Shown: positions 1-7,380 of the stretch, one piece after another
How positions within the stretch are numbered: the stretch's first letter is position 1
Layout: every line of letters starts with the position of its first letter
NCBI GenBank assembly: GCA_964346815.1
Contig: CAYFWF010000068.1
Coordinates: forward strand, 1-64,000
Direction of reading: 5' to 3'
From: CAYFWF01 sp964346815
Lineage (GTDB): Bacteria > Acidobacteriota > Aminicenantia > Aminicenantales > Aminicenantaceae
DNA: 64,000 bases
Translations under genes and position numbers: made by a program
The notes under the pieces: generated by a model
The model's database searches: none
What the model saw: only the letters and a program-made list of their open reading frames with translations
Told to the model about the DNA's origin: nothing

Positions 1-119
1 TTATGTCACGAAAATCTTAGTACTATGGGTGGTCTTAATTTTGGGGGCAGTTGCATTCGTCCTCAGGTAGAGATTTAAATTCCTATAAGTTTTTAATTGG
101 GCGTACTCCGTTTCCTCAG

Positions 120-226
120 AAAAGTCTTGATTTTGCTTTCAGCCTGAGTCAATTTAACTGAGCTTTTTTAACACATTTTATCCACACCGTGTCCACACTG
201 ATTTTATGGTTAAGTCTATTTATTAG
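120..226. repeat. Spacer module A between tRNA tails
   Basis: An AT-rich stretch with TTTCAGCC near its start and paired CCACAC/TCCACAC words before a tRNA-Leu tail. Similar spacers, each with a TTTCAGC word and then a doubled GTCAC-, GGCCCA- or TCCAC-type word, precede the tails at 6413, 6609 and 10370. I infer that these spacers are eroded 3' ends of tyrosine-recombinase genes next to their tRNA target. No reading frame survives, and this copy is the most diverged of the four. Confidence 0.35.
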
Positions 227-291
227 ACGCAAGGGACTTAAAATCCCTCGTAGGTTGTAGCTACGTGCCGGTTCGAGTCCGGCCCTCGGCA
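227..291 (+). tRNA. tRNA-Leu(TAA) 3'-half fragment, copy 1 (att-like scar)
   Basis: The sequence gives an anticodon stem-loop with loop CTTAAAA (anticodon TAA), a long class-II variable arm, a T arm around GGTTCGAGTCC and the 3' acceptor strand ending CGGCA. The 5' half (acceptor strand, D arm) is absent, so this is not a working tRNA. Tyrosine recombinases commonly target tRNA 3' halves, and a near-identical tail lies at 6413-6476. I read both as attachment-site duplicates. Confidence 0.7.
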
Positions 292-526
292 CTCTATCCT
301 GTATCTAAAGCCTTTGAATTGAGTTAATTACCACTACCAAACGAAACTAAACGCAAACAAGCGTAAACAGACAGTTTTGGTCTATTTTGTCATATTTTGG
401 GCATAAAATGGGCACTGAGCTTTCTTGTAAAGGCGCCGGTCGTTGTCAACAAAAGGAGACGCAGGAACTGTAGGGGAAGGAGAATTATTGAAAGGAGCAA
501 ATAGAATTCTGTCTCTATTACTATTT
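292..526. other. Gene-free stretch after the tRNA-Leu tail
   Basis: No credible coding sequence is seen. The text AAACGAAACTAAACG at about 339-353 recurs near 10137, in another gene-free stretch beside a tRNA tail. This supports a common origin of these flanks from related elements. Confidence 0.3.
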
Positions 527-2929
527 TCATTCATACCGCAGCGAATCGACCGGATTGGCGACGGCCGCTTTAATGGATTGGTAGCTAACTGTAACCAGTG
601 CGATAACAAGTGCCAGGGTAACGGATGATATAAAAGTCCATAGACCGATGTCAATCCGGTAGGCAAAATTCAACAGCCACCGGTTCATGGCAAAATAGGC
701 AAGGGGGCATGCCATAAGGCTTGCCAATACAACCAATCCTATAAACTCATTGACCAATCTATAGACTATGTTGCCAATGGAGGCCCCTAGTACTTTTCTT
801 ATGCCGATCTCTTTGGTCTTTTGCAAAGCCATAAACGAGGACAGGCCGAACAATCCCAGGCATGCGACAAATATGGCTACTCCGGTAAAAAAGCTGAATA
901 AACGGCTCAATTTCATTTCAGACTGATACAGCAAGTCGTAATTTTCATCCACAAATGTATACTCGAATGGATGGTTCGGATTTGTTTTTCGCCATTCCTC
1001 TTTGGCGAAGTCCAGTGATTCTTGGATGTTTTCTCCCAAGACCTTGATGAACGCCCAATAAAAACTATCGGGAGAGTCTAATTGAAGGGCAAACGGTTCA
1101 ATTTCTTGATGTAGAGATTTAAAATGATAATCCTTTATAATCCCGACGATAGGCCTTCTTCCGGGGAACAATACTTTATCCTGCTGTGTGTCAAATCCAA
1201 ATCGTTTTTTGGCCTCTTCATTCAGCAACAAGGCTCGGTCCATATCTCCCGGAAATTCTCTGGAAAAATCCCGCCCTTCCAGGAGACTCATACCGAAAGT
1301 GTCCACGAAATCATAATCAACATACAGCATCTGAACGCTTAAAGCTTCGCTGAACGTGCTTCCGAGCGGCCATAACAATCCAATATCAAATATTCCTCCT
1401 GGAATACTCGATGCTCCGGAGACACGGATGATATTTCTATTGGGAAGCAAGGCATTTTTGTATGATTCGTAATTATTTCTCACAAACCAATCGGACAGGG
1501 GAACCGCAATGATATGTTCTTTATCAAAACCAAGGTTTCTGTTTCGTATATAATTCATCTGGGCGAATATTATACTCAGGCCTGCGATCAAGAACACAAA
1601 AATCGTAAATTGGGCCACAACCAGAATTTTTCTTAATAGCCGGCCTGAACTCCCTAATCTAAGTCTCCCACTCAACGCTTCAACCGGCCGAAATGCTGTT
1701 AAAAAAAACGCGGGATAGCTCCCCGACATCAGTCCCAATACCATACCTAAACCAGCCAGAACCAAAAGGGTGTGAACATTCAGTATATCCGATACTGAAA
1801 CATTTTTTCCGGTGAGCGCGTTGAATCCCGAAAGCAACAGCAGGCCTGAAACCACGGCAATCACAGAAGCTAAAAAAGACATCAAGAGATATTCCATAAG
1901 GAACTGCTTTATAAGCTGGGGTCTCGCCGCGCCCACAACTTTTCGCATTCCCACTTCCTTAGCCCGGTTTGCCGCCCATGCCGTTGCCAGGTTCATAAAA
2001 TTGATCGAGGCGATAATCAGGATGAAAATCGCGATGGCAGAGAAAATATAGATGTAGCTTTCATTGCTGTTGGGACTGATCTCTCCTTCAAGATGAGACC
2101 TGAGGTGGATATCCGATATTTTCTGAAGGTAAGGGCTAAACTCAACCCCAGGGGTTCTAGCCAATTGTCCTAGATGCTTCTCCAGAAAAGCAGGCATTTT
2201 TGCCTCGACGGCTTCTGGATTAGCATGTTCTTCAAGCAGGAGATAGGTAAGAAGCCTGAAATTTTGCCAGCGGGAAAGATTACCATAAGAAAGCCGTCCG
2301 GGCGGTTCTTTGGCCTTAAGCAGAGTTTCAAAATTCACCAGGAAATCAAAATCCATATGAGTGGAGGGTGGATGTTTTTTCATGACTCCGGTAACCGTAA
2401 GGTTCAACCAGATGTCGGCGGATAAAATTTTGCCCAGAGGATTTTCGTCTCTAAAATATTTTTTGGCCATCTCTTCCGTTAACACTAGAGAATACGGCGC
2501 TGCCAAAACTGTCTCAGGATCGCCGACAACCAGTTCGATATCGAAGACCTCTAAGAAAGCAGGGTCAACAAAGTAGAGTCCCTTTTCAAAAAATTTCAAT
2601 TCTTCATATCTTATGGTCCAGCGTGATTCCGGTGTTTTTATCCGGACAGCCATTGATACTTCCGGGAATTCATTCACCATGGCCGGTCCCCAGGGACCAG
2701 AAACAAGGGGCATCTCTATAGGATTGCCACGAATGGTTGCCCTGTTTATAATCCTATAGATCCGGTGGGAGTTTTCATAAAATTTATCGTAGCTTAATTC
2801 ATCCTGAACATATAAAAAGATGAGAATACTTACCACGATGCTGACCGTAAGTCCTAGGATGTTTAAGATGGAATATGTTTTATATTTTTTCAGATTTCTG
2901 AGCGTGATCTTAAGATAATTGCCATACAT
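527..2929 (-). CDS. FtsX/MacB-like ABC transporter permease (orphan)
   Basis: An 800-residue inner-membrane protein with the layout of a full-length MacB-type permease. It has an N-terminal membrane segment (about residues 18-42) and a periplasmic core domain, then FtsX-like helices near 290-415 containing the loop EVGMRKVVGA. A second periplasmic core follows, and a last FtsX-like block from about 680 contains EIGIRKVLGA and ends ANPVDSLRYE. AAGAGGAAT precedes the start. No ATPase or membrane-fusion gene is adjacent. It is very similar along its length to the permease at 18271-20688 (for example IEMPLVSGPWGPAM in both), so the two are recent paralogues. Substrate and partner are unknown; such proteins export lipids, peptides or antibiotics, or act mechanically. 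Confidence 0.9.
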   Translation of the reverse strand: MYGNYLKITLRNLKKYKTYSILNILGLTVSIVVSILIFLYVQDELSYDKFYENSHRIYRIINRATIRGNPIEMPLVSGPWGPAMVNEFPEVSMAVRIKTPESRWTIRYEELKFFEKGLYFVDPAFLEVFDIELVVGDPETVLAAPYSLVLTEEMAKKYFRDENPLGKILSADIWLNLTVTGVMKKHPPSTHMDFDFLVNFETLLKAKEPPGRLSYGNLSRWQNFRLLTYLLLEEHANPEAVEAKMPAFLEKHLGQLARTPGVEFSPYLQKISDIHLRSHLEGEISPNSNESYIYIFSAIAIFILIIASINFMNLATAWAANRAKEVGMRKVVGAARPQLIKQFLMEYLLMSFLASVIAVVSGLLLLSGFNALTGKNVSVSDILNVHTLLVLAGLGMVLGLMSGSYPAFFLTAFRPVEALSGRLRLGSSGRLLRKILVVAQFTIFVFLIAGLSIIFAQMNYIRNRNLGFDKEHIIAVPLSDWFVRNNYESYKNALLPNRNIIRVSGASSIPGGIFDIGLLWPLGSTFSEALSVQMLYVDYDFVDTFGMSLLEGRDFSREFPGDMDRALLLNEEAKKRFGFDTQQDKVLFPGRRPIVGIIKDYHFKSLHQEIEPFALQLDSPDSFYWAFIKVLGENIQESLDFAKEEWRKTNPNHPFEYTFVDENYDLLYQSEMKLSRLFSFFTGVAIFVACLGLFGLSSFMALQKTKEIGIRKVLGASIGNIVYRLVNEFIGLVVLASLMACPLAYFAMNRWLLNFAYRIDIGLWTFISSVTLALVIALVTVSYQSIKAAVANPVDSLRYE

Positions 2930-3233
2930 CGAGATTCCTCTTATTCTTTATAAAATTCCTCCATTCTTAATCTGTACTCCCTCCCAGTAGCAGAGAATTC
3001 TCAGATTACATTGTCGATTGTCTTTAAAGACCATTGCCCAACTATTAAATGCTAGAACATTGAAAGACTTGAGTAAATAATGTTTACTAAAGAATATTTA
3101 ACTACGTTTCAGCTAAATTCGGACCACTCGTGATCCGATTTTTTAACACTTATGTCCGCATTCGTATAGTGAACACTATTCCACCTATAAATTTTTTATA
3201 AGAGAACAGTTCTCGGATTAAGGATGGTCCGAT
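2930..3233. other. Intergenic region upstream of the permease
   Basis: No coding sequence is seen. It contains a perfect short inverted repeat, ATAGTG-AA-CACTAT, at 3166-3179 that could bind a dimeric regulator. It lies more than 200 bases upstream of the permease start and close to the 3' end of the next gene, so the assignment is weak. Confidence 0.3.
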
Positions 3234-3632
3234 TTATTTCTGTTTGGTTGCCTCCCATTTGCCGGTCGCGCCCAATTCCGCGACCGTTAGTTCGCCTTCC
3301 ATGGAATCTCCCGAGACCGTCATCTTGAATTCGACCTTGAATGTGCCACTCGGAACATACGCTTGGACCGAAAAGCTGAGCACATTCTCTTCCAGGTATA
3401 TTTCCTCGGCTGGAGTCTCACTCATGCTCCCGTACTGGTCGGTCATTTTGCCGATCAGCTTTCCATCCTGCAGCTCCAGGACCAGAGTGAGCTCATTGGG
3501 ATCTGGCTCGCCCTCCAAAGTGGCCATCCCCACCCAGGTCCCCACCAGGTCTGCAGGTTTCTGTGCCATCAGGCCAATAGACACACACAATCCTAGTGCT
3601 AGAATTAGAGCTAATCTTATTTTAATTTTCAT
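3234..3632 (-). CDS. Small secreted beta-rich protein, unknown function
   Basis: 132 residues beginning with a clear signal peptide (MKIKIRLALILALG, predicted cut after LMAQ). The mature part starts with a GTWVG word followed by alternating hydrophobic beta-strand-like segments and ends GKWEATKQK. This pattern resembles small lipocalin-like or calycin-like secreted domains, but I do not recognise a named family. An AGGAGGA ribosome site precedes the ATG. It is transcribed in the same direction as the permease downstream at 2929 but about 300 bases away, so an operon is unlikely. Confidence 0.75.
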   Translation of the reverse strand: MKIKIRLALILALGLCVSIGLMAQKPADLVGTWVGMATLEGEPDPNELTLVLELQDGKLIGKMTDQYGSMSETPAEEIYLEENVLSFSVQAYVPSGTFKVEFKMTVSGDSMEGELTVAELGATGKWEATKQK

Positions 3633-3880
3633 GATGTCCTCCTTTTTATATTCAATGATTTTCCCGGACTCTAAGCATTTTGACGAGACTCCTCACAGAC
3701 GCTGTCTCCCATCTTATCCATGGAAAAAAGATGTTCACAATAACCTCCAAGTATCCGAGAGATTCCCGGGATATTCATACTGTTATACGAAAAAGTTGTC
3801 ATTAAAGTTCCAAGAAAGAGCGTTTTCGGTATCTCGAGAGTACAAACGGGAGGAGAAATGCCATGGAGAGATGCGAGAGA

Positions 3881-3967
3881 TTCCTCTCCCTCTGGAAGGA
3901 CGCTGATCCAGGTTTAGCCGAGGTACAAGATGCAAGGAAGAGGCTGGCTAGGCTGAAGGCCCCTTGA
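3881..3967 (+). pseudogene. C-terminal remnant of a TPR-family gene, copy 1
   Basis: An open stretch of 28 codons plus TGA reads FLSLWKDADPGLAEVQDA followed by RKRLARLKAP. The same terminal segment appears at 6012-6119, 13057-13131, 16835-16879 and 17459-17518 in various states of decay. From memory of the family this is the end of large TPR proteins (often fused to kinase or activator domains). Nothing upstream is in frame over a useful length. Confidence 0.6.
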
Positions 3968-3996
3968 GTACTCCATGTCTGACAAAAAGCAATTTT

Positions 3997-4114
3997 CCCG
4001 CTAAATGTGCAAATAGGTACTTTTTTGCGGGCATGCGTTTCCAACTCATAGTCAGGTATAGGTAGTAGGTAATTTGCCTCGAAAATGTGCTATATAGTAC
4101 CATTTTCGGGCAAA
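3997..4114. repeat. Pair of related imperfect palindromes
   Basis: Two inverted repeats in tandem. The first, 3997-4031, has arms beginning CCCGCTAAATGTGC and ending GTACTTTTTTGCGGG. The second, 4073-4114, pairs TTTGCCTCGAAAATGTGC with GTACCATTTTCGGGCAAA. Both share the order AAATGTGC, short loop, GTAC, T-rich, CGGG. They could fold as hairpins in RNA or be a small palindromic repeat. They lie between the TPR remnant and the IS fragment. Confidence 0.5.
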
Positions 4115-4141
4115 AACAGGTATTTTAGCAGACATTAGCTA

Positions 4142-4543
4142 TGTGCTGGGTCAGATACATTAGTGACACATTGGATTAGGAAATGATGATAGAATCTGTG
4201 TCACAATGAGCATAGGACCAGCAAGCCAATATGGATTGATCATTCCGAAGGCAAGTTATATTACTTCGCTTGTCAGGCAGGGGACGATATCTAAAGATGC
4301 CGCCAAACGACTCCGCTGGATGGATCACTACAGGCGTCACCGGAACGCACGTTTGACATGTCGGTATTTTGGGATATCTCCCCAGACCTTTTATCGGTGG
4401 AAGGATCGTTTTGATCCCTATGATTTGAGTACGTTGGAGGAGAGGAGTCGTCGTCCTCATCGGGTACGCCAGTCTCAGACACCTGTTCGTGTGGTAGAGC
4501 GAATACAGAAGCTTAGAGAGCAATATCCTCGATGGGGGAAGGA
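4142..4543 (+). mobile_element. Truncated IS481-type insertion sequence, 5' end
   Basis: TGTGCTGGGTCAGATACATT at 4142-4161 looks like an IS terminus. It is followed by an inverted repeat GTGACACA/TGTGTCAC (4163-4170 and 4197-4204) immediately upstream of an ATG. The ATG opens the N-terminal helix-turn-helix of an IS481-family transposase. The catalytic DDE domain and the right end are missing, the sequence switching at about 4543 to an unrelated reading frame. The boundary assignment is by eye. Confidence 0.55.
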
Positions 4544-5486
4544 TGTAGATTTGGATTGGCTGATGAAAACTAAGATGCATTTCTGGACTTGGAGAACCGA
4601 GGAAGTCAAGCAACTTTTTAAATGGATGAAAAGCTACAACTCTACCAGAAACGATAATGAAAAGATTCATTATTACGGATTTGATTGTCAATTTACCACA
4701 TATCAATCAGAATTCATTCAAGAATATCTGGATCGCACTCTTCCTTCTCTGTGGGATAGTATTGCCTCAATACTAAATCAAGTAAAAGAATTTTCTGATA
4801 GCAATTATGATACAATGGATGAGGATACTTACTTAGATATCAAAACAAAGCTGGAATCGTTCGAAGATCAATTTGAAGAAAATAAAAATACATTGATAGC
4901 CAATTCATCTTCAACGGAATATGAGATCAATAAGCAGTTGCTCATCACCTTTAAGCAGGCGTTTATATGTAAAGTGGGAAAGTATTCCAGCCAAACGCGC
5001 GACATGTTTATGGCTGAAAATGCCTTATGGATATCTAATTTTCTTGGGAAAAACGCCAAGATCACTTTATGGGCCCATAACTATCATATATCCACGTTCT
5101 ATGCTTGGATGGGATATTACGTAGGAGCAAACTTAGGTAATATGTACAAAGCTGTAGGATTTAGTTTTTCACAGGGCTCCTTCACAGCTTTTGGGCCTGA
5201 TAGGGGGCCGTTAGGAATTTACGAGATTACCACAGAACCTACAAGCAGTTCGGTTAACTTTATTTTTCACCATGCTTCTCACCCAAATTTTGCTTTTCAT
5301 ATAGAGGCTATTACTCCAGGTTCCGAATGGGATAAATGGCTGGGAAGTCAGAGGCCATTCTTGATGATTGGAGCCCTCTTTAGTGGTGAAGTCTTACAAT
5401 ACTACAAACCATTTAATATAAAGGCCTTCGATTGGATTATTCATTTTGATCAGACCACTGCATCAAGCTTAATTCCAATGAATTAA
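4206..5486 (+). CDS. Chimeric ORF: transposase N-terminus fused to erythromycin-esterase-like C-terminus
   Basis: A 426-residue open frame made of two unrelated parts. Residues 1 to about 112 are the helix-turn-helix region of an IS481-family transposase (RYFGISPQTFYRWK, LEERSRRPHR). From about 113 (VDLDWLMKTKMHFWTW) to the end it matches the C-terminal two thirds of erythromycin-esterase-family hydrolases (WRTEEV..WMKSYN, FYGFD-like YYGFDCQ, MAENALWI, WAHNYHI). The esterase part lacks its N-terminal portion with the first active-site residues, and the transposase lacks its DDE domain. The product is probably inactive for both functions. The join is in frame without an intervening stop. It is best treated as a gene broken by IS insertion or deletion, although expression of the fusion cannot be excluded. 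Confidence 0.75.
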   Translation: MSIGPASQYGLIIPKASYITSLVRQGTISKDAAKRLRWMDHYRRHRNARLTCRYFGISPQTFYRWKDRFDPYDLSTLEERSRRPHRVRQSQTPVRVVERIQKLREQYPRWGKDVDLDWLMKTKMHFWTWRTEEVKQLFKWMKSYNSTRNDNEKIHYYGFDCQFTTYQSEFIQEYLDRTLPSLWDSIASILNQVKEFSDSNYDTMDEDTYLDIKTKLESFEDQFEENKNTLIANSSSTEYEINKQLLITFKQAFICKVGKYSSQTRDMFMAENALWISNFLGKNAKITLWAHNYHISTFYAWMGYYVGANLGNMYKAVGFSFSQGSFTAFGPDRGPLGIYEITTEPTSSSVNFIFHHASHPNFAFHIEAITPGSEWDKWLGSQRPFLMIGALFSGEVLQYYKPFNIKAFDWIIHFDQTTASSLIPMN

Positions 5487-5631
5487 TATTGATTTATTGA
5501 TATTCTTTCCTCAGCAAGATAGAGGGGAAAAAGTTGTTTGACTTTTCCATGGATAAAAAGGATCTTAAAGCAATCATTCGAAAATATCTCAAACCTAATA
5601 TCTGGATAGCCATAATGATCTTGGGTAGGTG

Positions 5632-5760
5632 ATGAAATTCATAAAGAAAAATAGCATTCACCGCTTGTTATTTATTATGCTTGAATCTTTGTTTTTGATT
5701 TCTTACTCATTTAGCTTTCAGAAGAAATCGGTTCAAGAAGAACAATCGATCTTTATTTGA
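5632..5760 (+). pseudogene. Short signal-peptide ORF, probably gene debris
   Basis: A 42-codon frame starts ATG after GGTAGGTG and encodes a basic N-terminus, a hydrophobic run (LLFIMLESLFLISYSF) and then FQKKSVQEEQSIFI before TGA. It looks like the start of a secreted protein cut short. It follows the esterase chimera and could be the remains of an exported relative, but no downstream frame continues it. Confidence 0.3.
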
Positions 5761-6011
5761 ACAAAAAATTACATTAGAGAATGAAATGCTCGTTCTGTCG
5801 GAATGTACAGGAGATGTTTGGGATTTGTAGCGTTGGCACTATGATACCTTCAAAGCCACTGCAAGGAATCCCACCTTTCACACATCTTCTCCTTTATATG
5901 TAAATTTTTTGCTAGATACTATAGGACGGATTGCTGAGTTGAAGTTCCAAGGTGTGGCATTCAAATGTGGGAAAGCTCAGTCCAAGGAAAGGGAAATGCC
6001 ACGTTAAGGAT
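5761..6011. other. Gene-free AT-rich stretch
   Basis: No credible coding frame or RNA is seen between the short signal-peptide ORF and the TPR remnant. It is probably decayed gene sequence. Confidence 0.3.
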
Positions 6012-6119
6012 GGAACTCAGCATTACCAAAAGTTCCTAAACCTCTGGAAGGACGCTGACCCTGGTATTGTTGAGGTTGAAGATGCGAGAGAGAGGTTGGC
6101 TGGGTTGAAGGGTACATGA
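6012..6119 (+). pseudogene. C-terminal remnant of a TPR-family gene, copy 2
   Basis: 35 codons plus TGA read GTQHYQKFLNLWKDADPG, then IVEVEDARERLAGLKGT. This is the best preserved of five terminal fragments of the same family in this window. The HYQKFL word extends the match upstream of the other copies. The preceding frame is closed. Confidence 0.65.
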
Positions 6120-6230
6120 AATCCCCACACAAACACGACAAAAAGTCGACAATCCCACCGAAGAGTGGGAAATCAAGATGACCATAAATCGTTCATTATA
6201 ATACAATTAGAGAGATTTTTTCCTTCCGAT

Positions 6231-6282
6231 AGACGGACTCCGGATCCGTAGGTCGGGCGTTCGAATCGCCCCAGGCGTGCCA
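6231..6282 (+). tRNA. tRNA-Arg(CCG) 3'-half fragment
   Basis: Anticodon stem ACGGA/TCCGT enclosing loop CTCCGGA (anticodon CCG), a T arm GGGCG-TTCGAAT-CGCCC with perfect pairing, and a 3' end GCCA are visible. No D arm or 5' acceptor strand precedes it. It is an attachment-site-like tRNA tail, followed by the repeated spacer module. Confidence 0.65.
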
Positions 6283-6412
6283 GCTTATTTCTCTGTTTTC
6301 AGCCACTTACTTTGTTTTTGTCTTTCAACCCTAATACCCTAGTTTCAGCGTAATTCAGCCAATTTTGTTACACATGTGTGACATGGAGGAGGAGTCTATT
6401 TTGAATGAAAAA
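6283..6412. repeat. Spacer module B between tRNA tails
   Basis: It contains TCTTTCAACCCTAATACC, then AGTTTCAGC, then GTTACAC-ATGTGTGACATGG before the next tRNA tail. It aligns by eye with module C (6477-6608) and module D (10248-10369), which share the order TTTCAA-C, T(A/T)ACCATAG-like, TTCAGC, and a doubled terminal word. The order suggests homologous DNA left by related integrative elements. Confidence 0.5.
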
Positions 6413-6476
6413 ACGCAAGGGACTTAAAATACCTCGTAGGTTATCCTACGTGCCGGTTCGAGTCCGGCCCCCGGCA
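6413..6476 (+). tRNA. tRNA-Leu(TAA) 3'-half fragment, copy 2
   Basis: Nearly the same text as the tail at 227-291: ACGCAAGGGACTTAAAAT, long variable arm, T arm GGTTCGAGTCC, CCCGGCA end. One anticodon-stem position is changed (TACCT instead of TCCCT) and the variable-arm loop is shorter. The two copies are direct repeats about 6.2 kb apart, bounding the first permease, the small secreted gene, the IS chimera and the TPR debris. Confidence 0.7.
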
Positions 6477-6608
6477 CTCTGTTATCCCTGAGAAATCTGT
6501 GTTTTCGATTGTTTTTCAGTCTTTCGGATTTTCAATCCTAATACCATAGTTTCAGCCATTTTCAGTCATTTTTGGCCCATATTTGGCCCACGGACTGTTG
6601 TCTGCATG
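6477..6608. repeat. Spacer module C between tRNA tails
   Basis: It contains TTTTCAATCCTAATACCATAG, then TTTCAGCCATTTTCAG, then two GGCCCA words about 11 bases apart before the next tRNA tail. Compare modules B and D. On the minus strand the doubled word reads as a short, closed peptide of the kind found at the end of some integrases; this is weak. Confidence 0.5.
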
Positions 6609-6661
6609 GACACATGACTCTGGATCATGGAATCGGGGTTCGAATCCCTGCTTCCCAGCCA
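6609..6661 (+). tRNA. tRNA-Gln(CTG) 3'-half fragment, copy 1
   Basis: Anticodon stem CATGA/TCATG with loop CTCTGGA (anticodon CTG), T arm around GGGGTTCGAATCCCTG, and 3' end CCCAGCCA. No 5' half is present. The last 21 bases recur exactly at 10227-10247, on the far side of the PadR/permease pair. Confidence 0.65.
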
Positions 6662-6774
6662 ATCTTATATTTTATTTATTATCAATAATTTATAGCGTCT
6701 TTTGAAGCAGTTATAAAAAATCATTTTTCTAAATAAGAGTCCACAACATATACATTATGTTCCAGTTTTTTAAT

Positions 6775-6890
6775 GTTTTCAGAATCGATACTATTGGCGA
6801 TAATTATCGCTATAGTAATATCAAGCTATAAAACTATAGAAAAGCATCAGCCAATCCGGTCGATTCCATGCAGTATAAGAGAAAAAATAC
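6775..6890 (+). pseudogene. C-terminal remnant of a fourth FtsX/MacB-like permease
   Basis: A hydrophobic frame (SILLAIIIAIVISSYKTI) is followed after a one-base frame change by SANPVDSMQYK. Together they match the last 30 residues of the intact permeases here (ALVIALVTVSYQ...ANPVDSLRYE). The rest of the gene is absent. It lies just downstream of the tRNA-Gln tail and upstream of the intact PadR/permease pair. Confidence 0.65.
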
Positions 6891-6996
6891 ACACCGGAAA
6901 GAACTTCCCAAAAAATATGACCTTAAAATTCTCTGTACTATATCGATAATTTTTTAATTCTTTTAAATTTACAAGCATATTTGTTTGCAATTTACA

Positions 6997-7011
6997 ACTA
7001 TCTAGTATAGT
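6997..7011. promoter_or_regulatory. Candidate operator upstream of the padR-like gene
   Basis: ACTAT-CTAGT-ATAGT is a 15-base inverted repeat with 5-base arms, 42 bases before the PadR-like start. A second ATCTAGT word lies at about 7022. PadR-family proteins usually bind inverted repeats in their own promoter, so autoregulation is plausible. No unambiguous -35/-10 pair could be fixed. Confidence 0.35.
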
Positions 7012-7053
7012 CTTCGTATATATCTAGTGAAAGACTTAATCGAGAGGTGAATT

Positions 7054-7380
7054 ATGAAATCACTGACTCAGCTGGAACAGCACATCCTGCTTGCCATTTT
7101 TCATTTAAAAGATAATGCTTACCTGATAACGATAAGGGAGTTCATCAAAGATAAAGCCGGCAAAAATCATGCCATCGCAACAATTTATGTTCCGCTAGAA
7201 AGGCTGATGAAACTGGGCTGTCTGGATACGATCGATGGAGGCCCTTCTCCCAAGGTTGGGGGGAGATCCATAAAATATTATCGACTCACAAAAGAGGGAT
7301 TTCACATGTTGCGTGAAATGAAAAAGATCAACGATCGGATGTGGCTGGACTTTCCGGAAGGAGTTCCTCATGAAAAATAA
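7054..7380 (+). CDS. PadR-family transcriptional regulator
   Basis: 108 residues, the usual length of the short PadR group. The winged-helix domain spans residues 5-90 (LEQHILLAIFHLKDNAYLIT, then TIYVPLERLMKLGCLDT, then SIKYYRLTKEGFHML). A GAGAGGTGA ribosome site sits 5-8 bases before the ATG. Its last 11 bases overlap the start of the permease at 7370, indicating translational coupling. Such PadR/permease pairs are common, the regulator controlling expression of the coupled permease, probably through a palindrome just upstream. The inducer is unknown. Confidence 0.9.
   Translation: MKSLTQLEQHILLAIFHLKDNAYLITIREFIKDKAGKNHAIATIYVPLERLMKLGCLDTIDGGPSPKVGGRSIKYYRLTKEGFHMLREMKKINDRMWLDFPEGVPHEK

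Noticed and set aside
227..291. Functional tRNA-Leu gene
   Set aside because: There is no D arm or matching 5' acceptor strand upstream of the anticodon stem. The same applies to the other tails.
3166..3179. ATAGTG-AA-CACTAT as operator of the first permease
   Set aside because: It is over 200 bases from the permease start and adjacent to the 3' end of another gene. It is kept only as a note in the intergenic entry.
3244..3906. 220-codon plus-strand frame
   Set aside because: It is the opposite strand of the small secreted gene at 3234-3632, which has a signal peptide and a good ribosome site.
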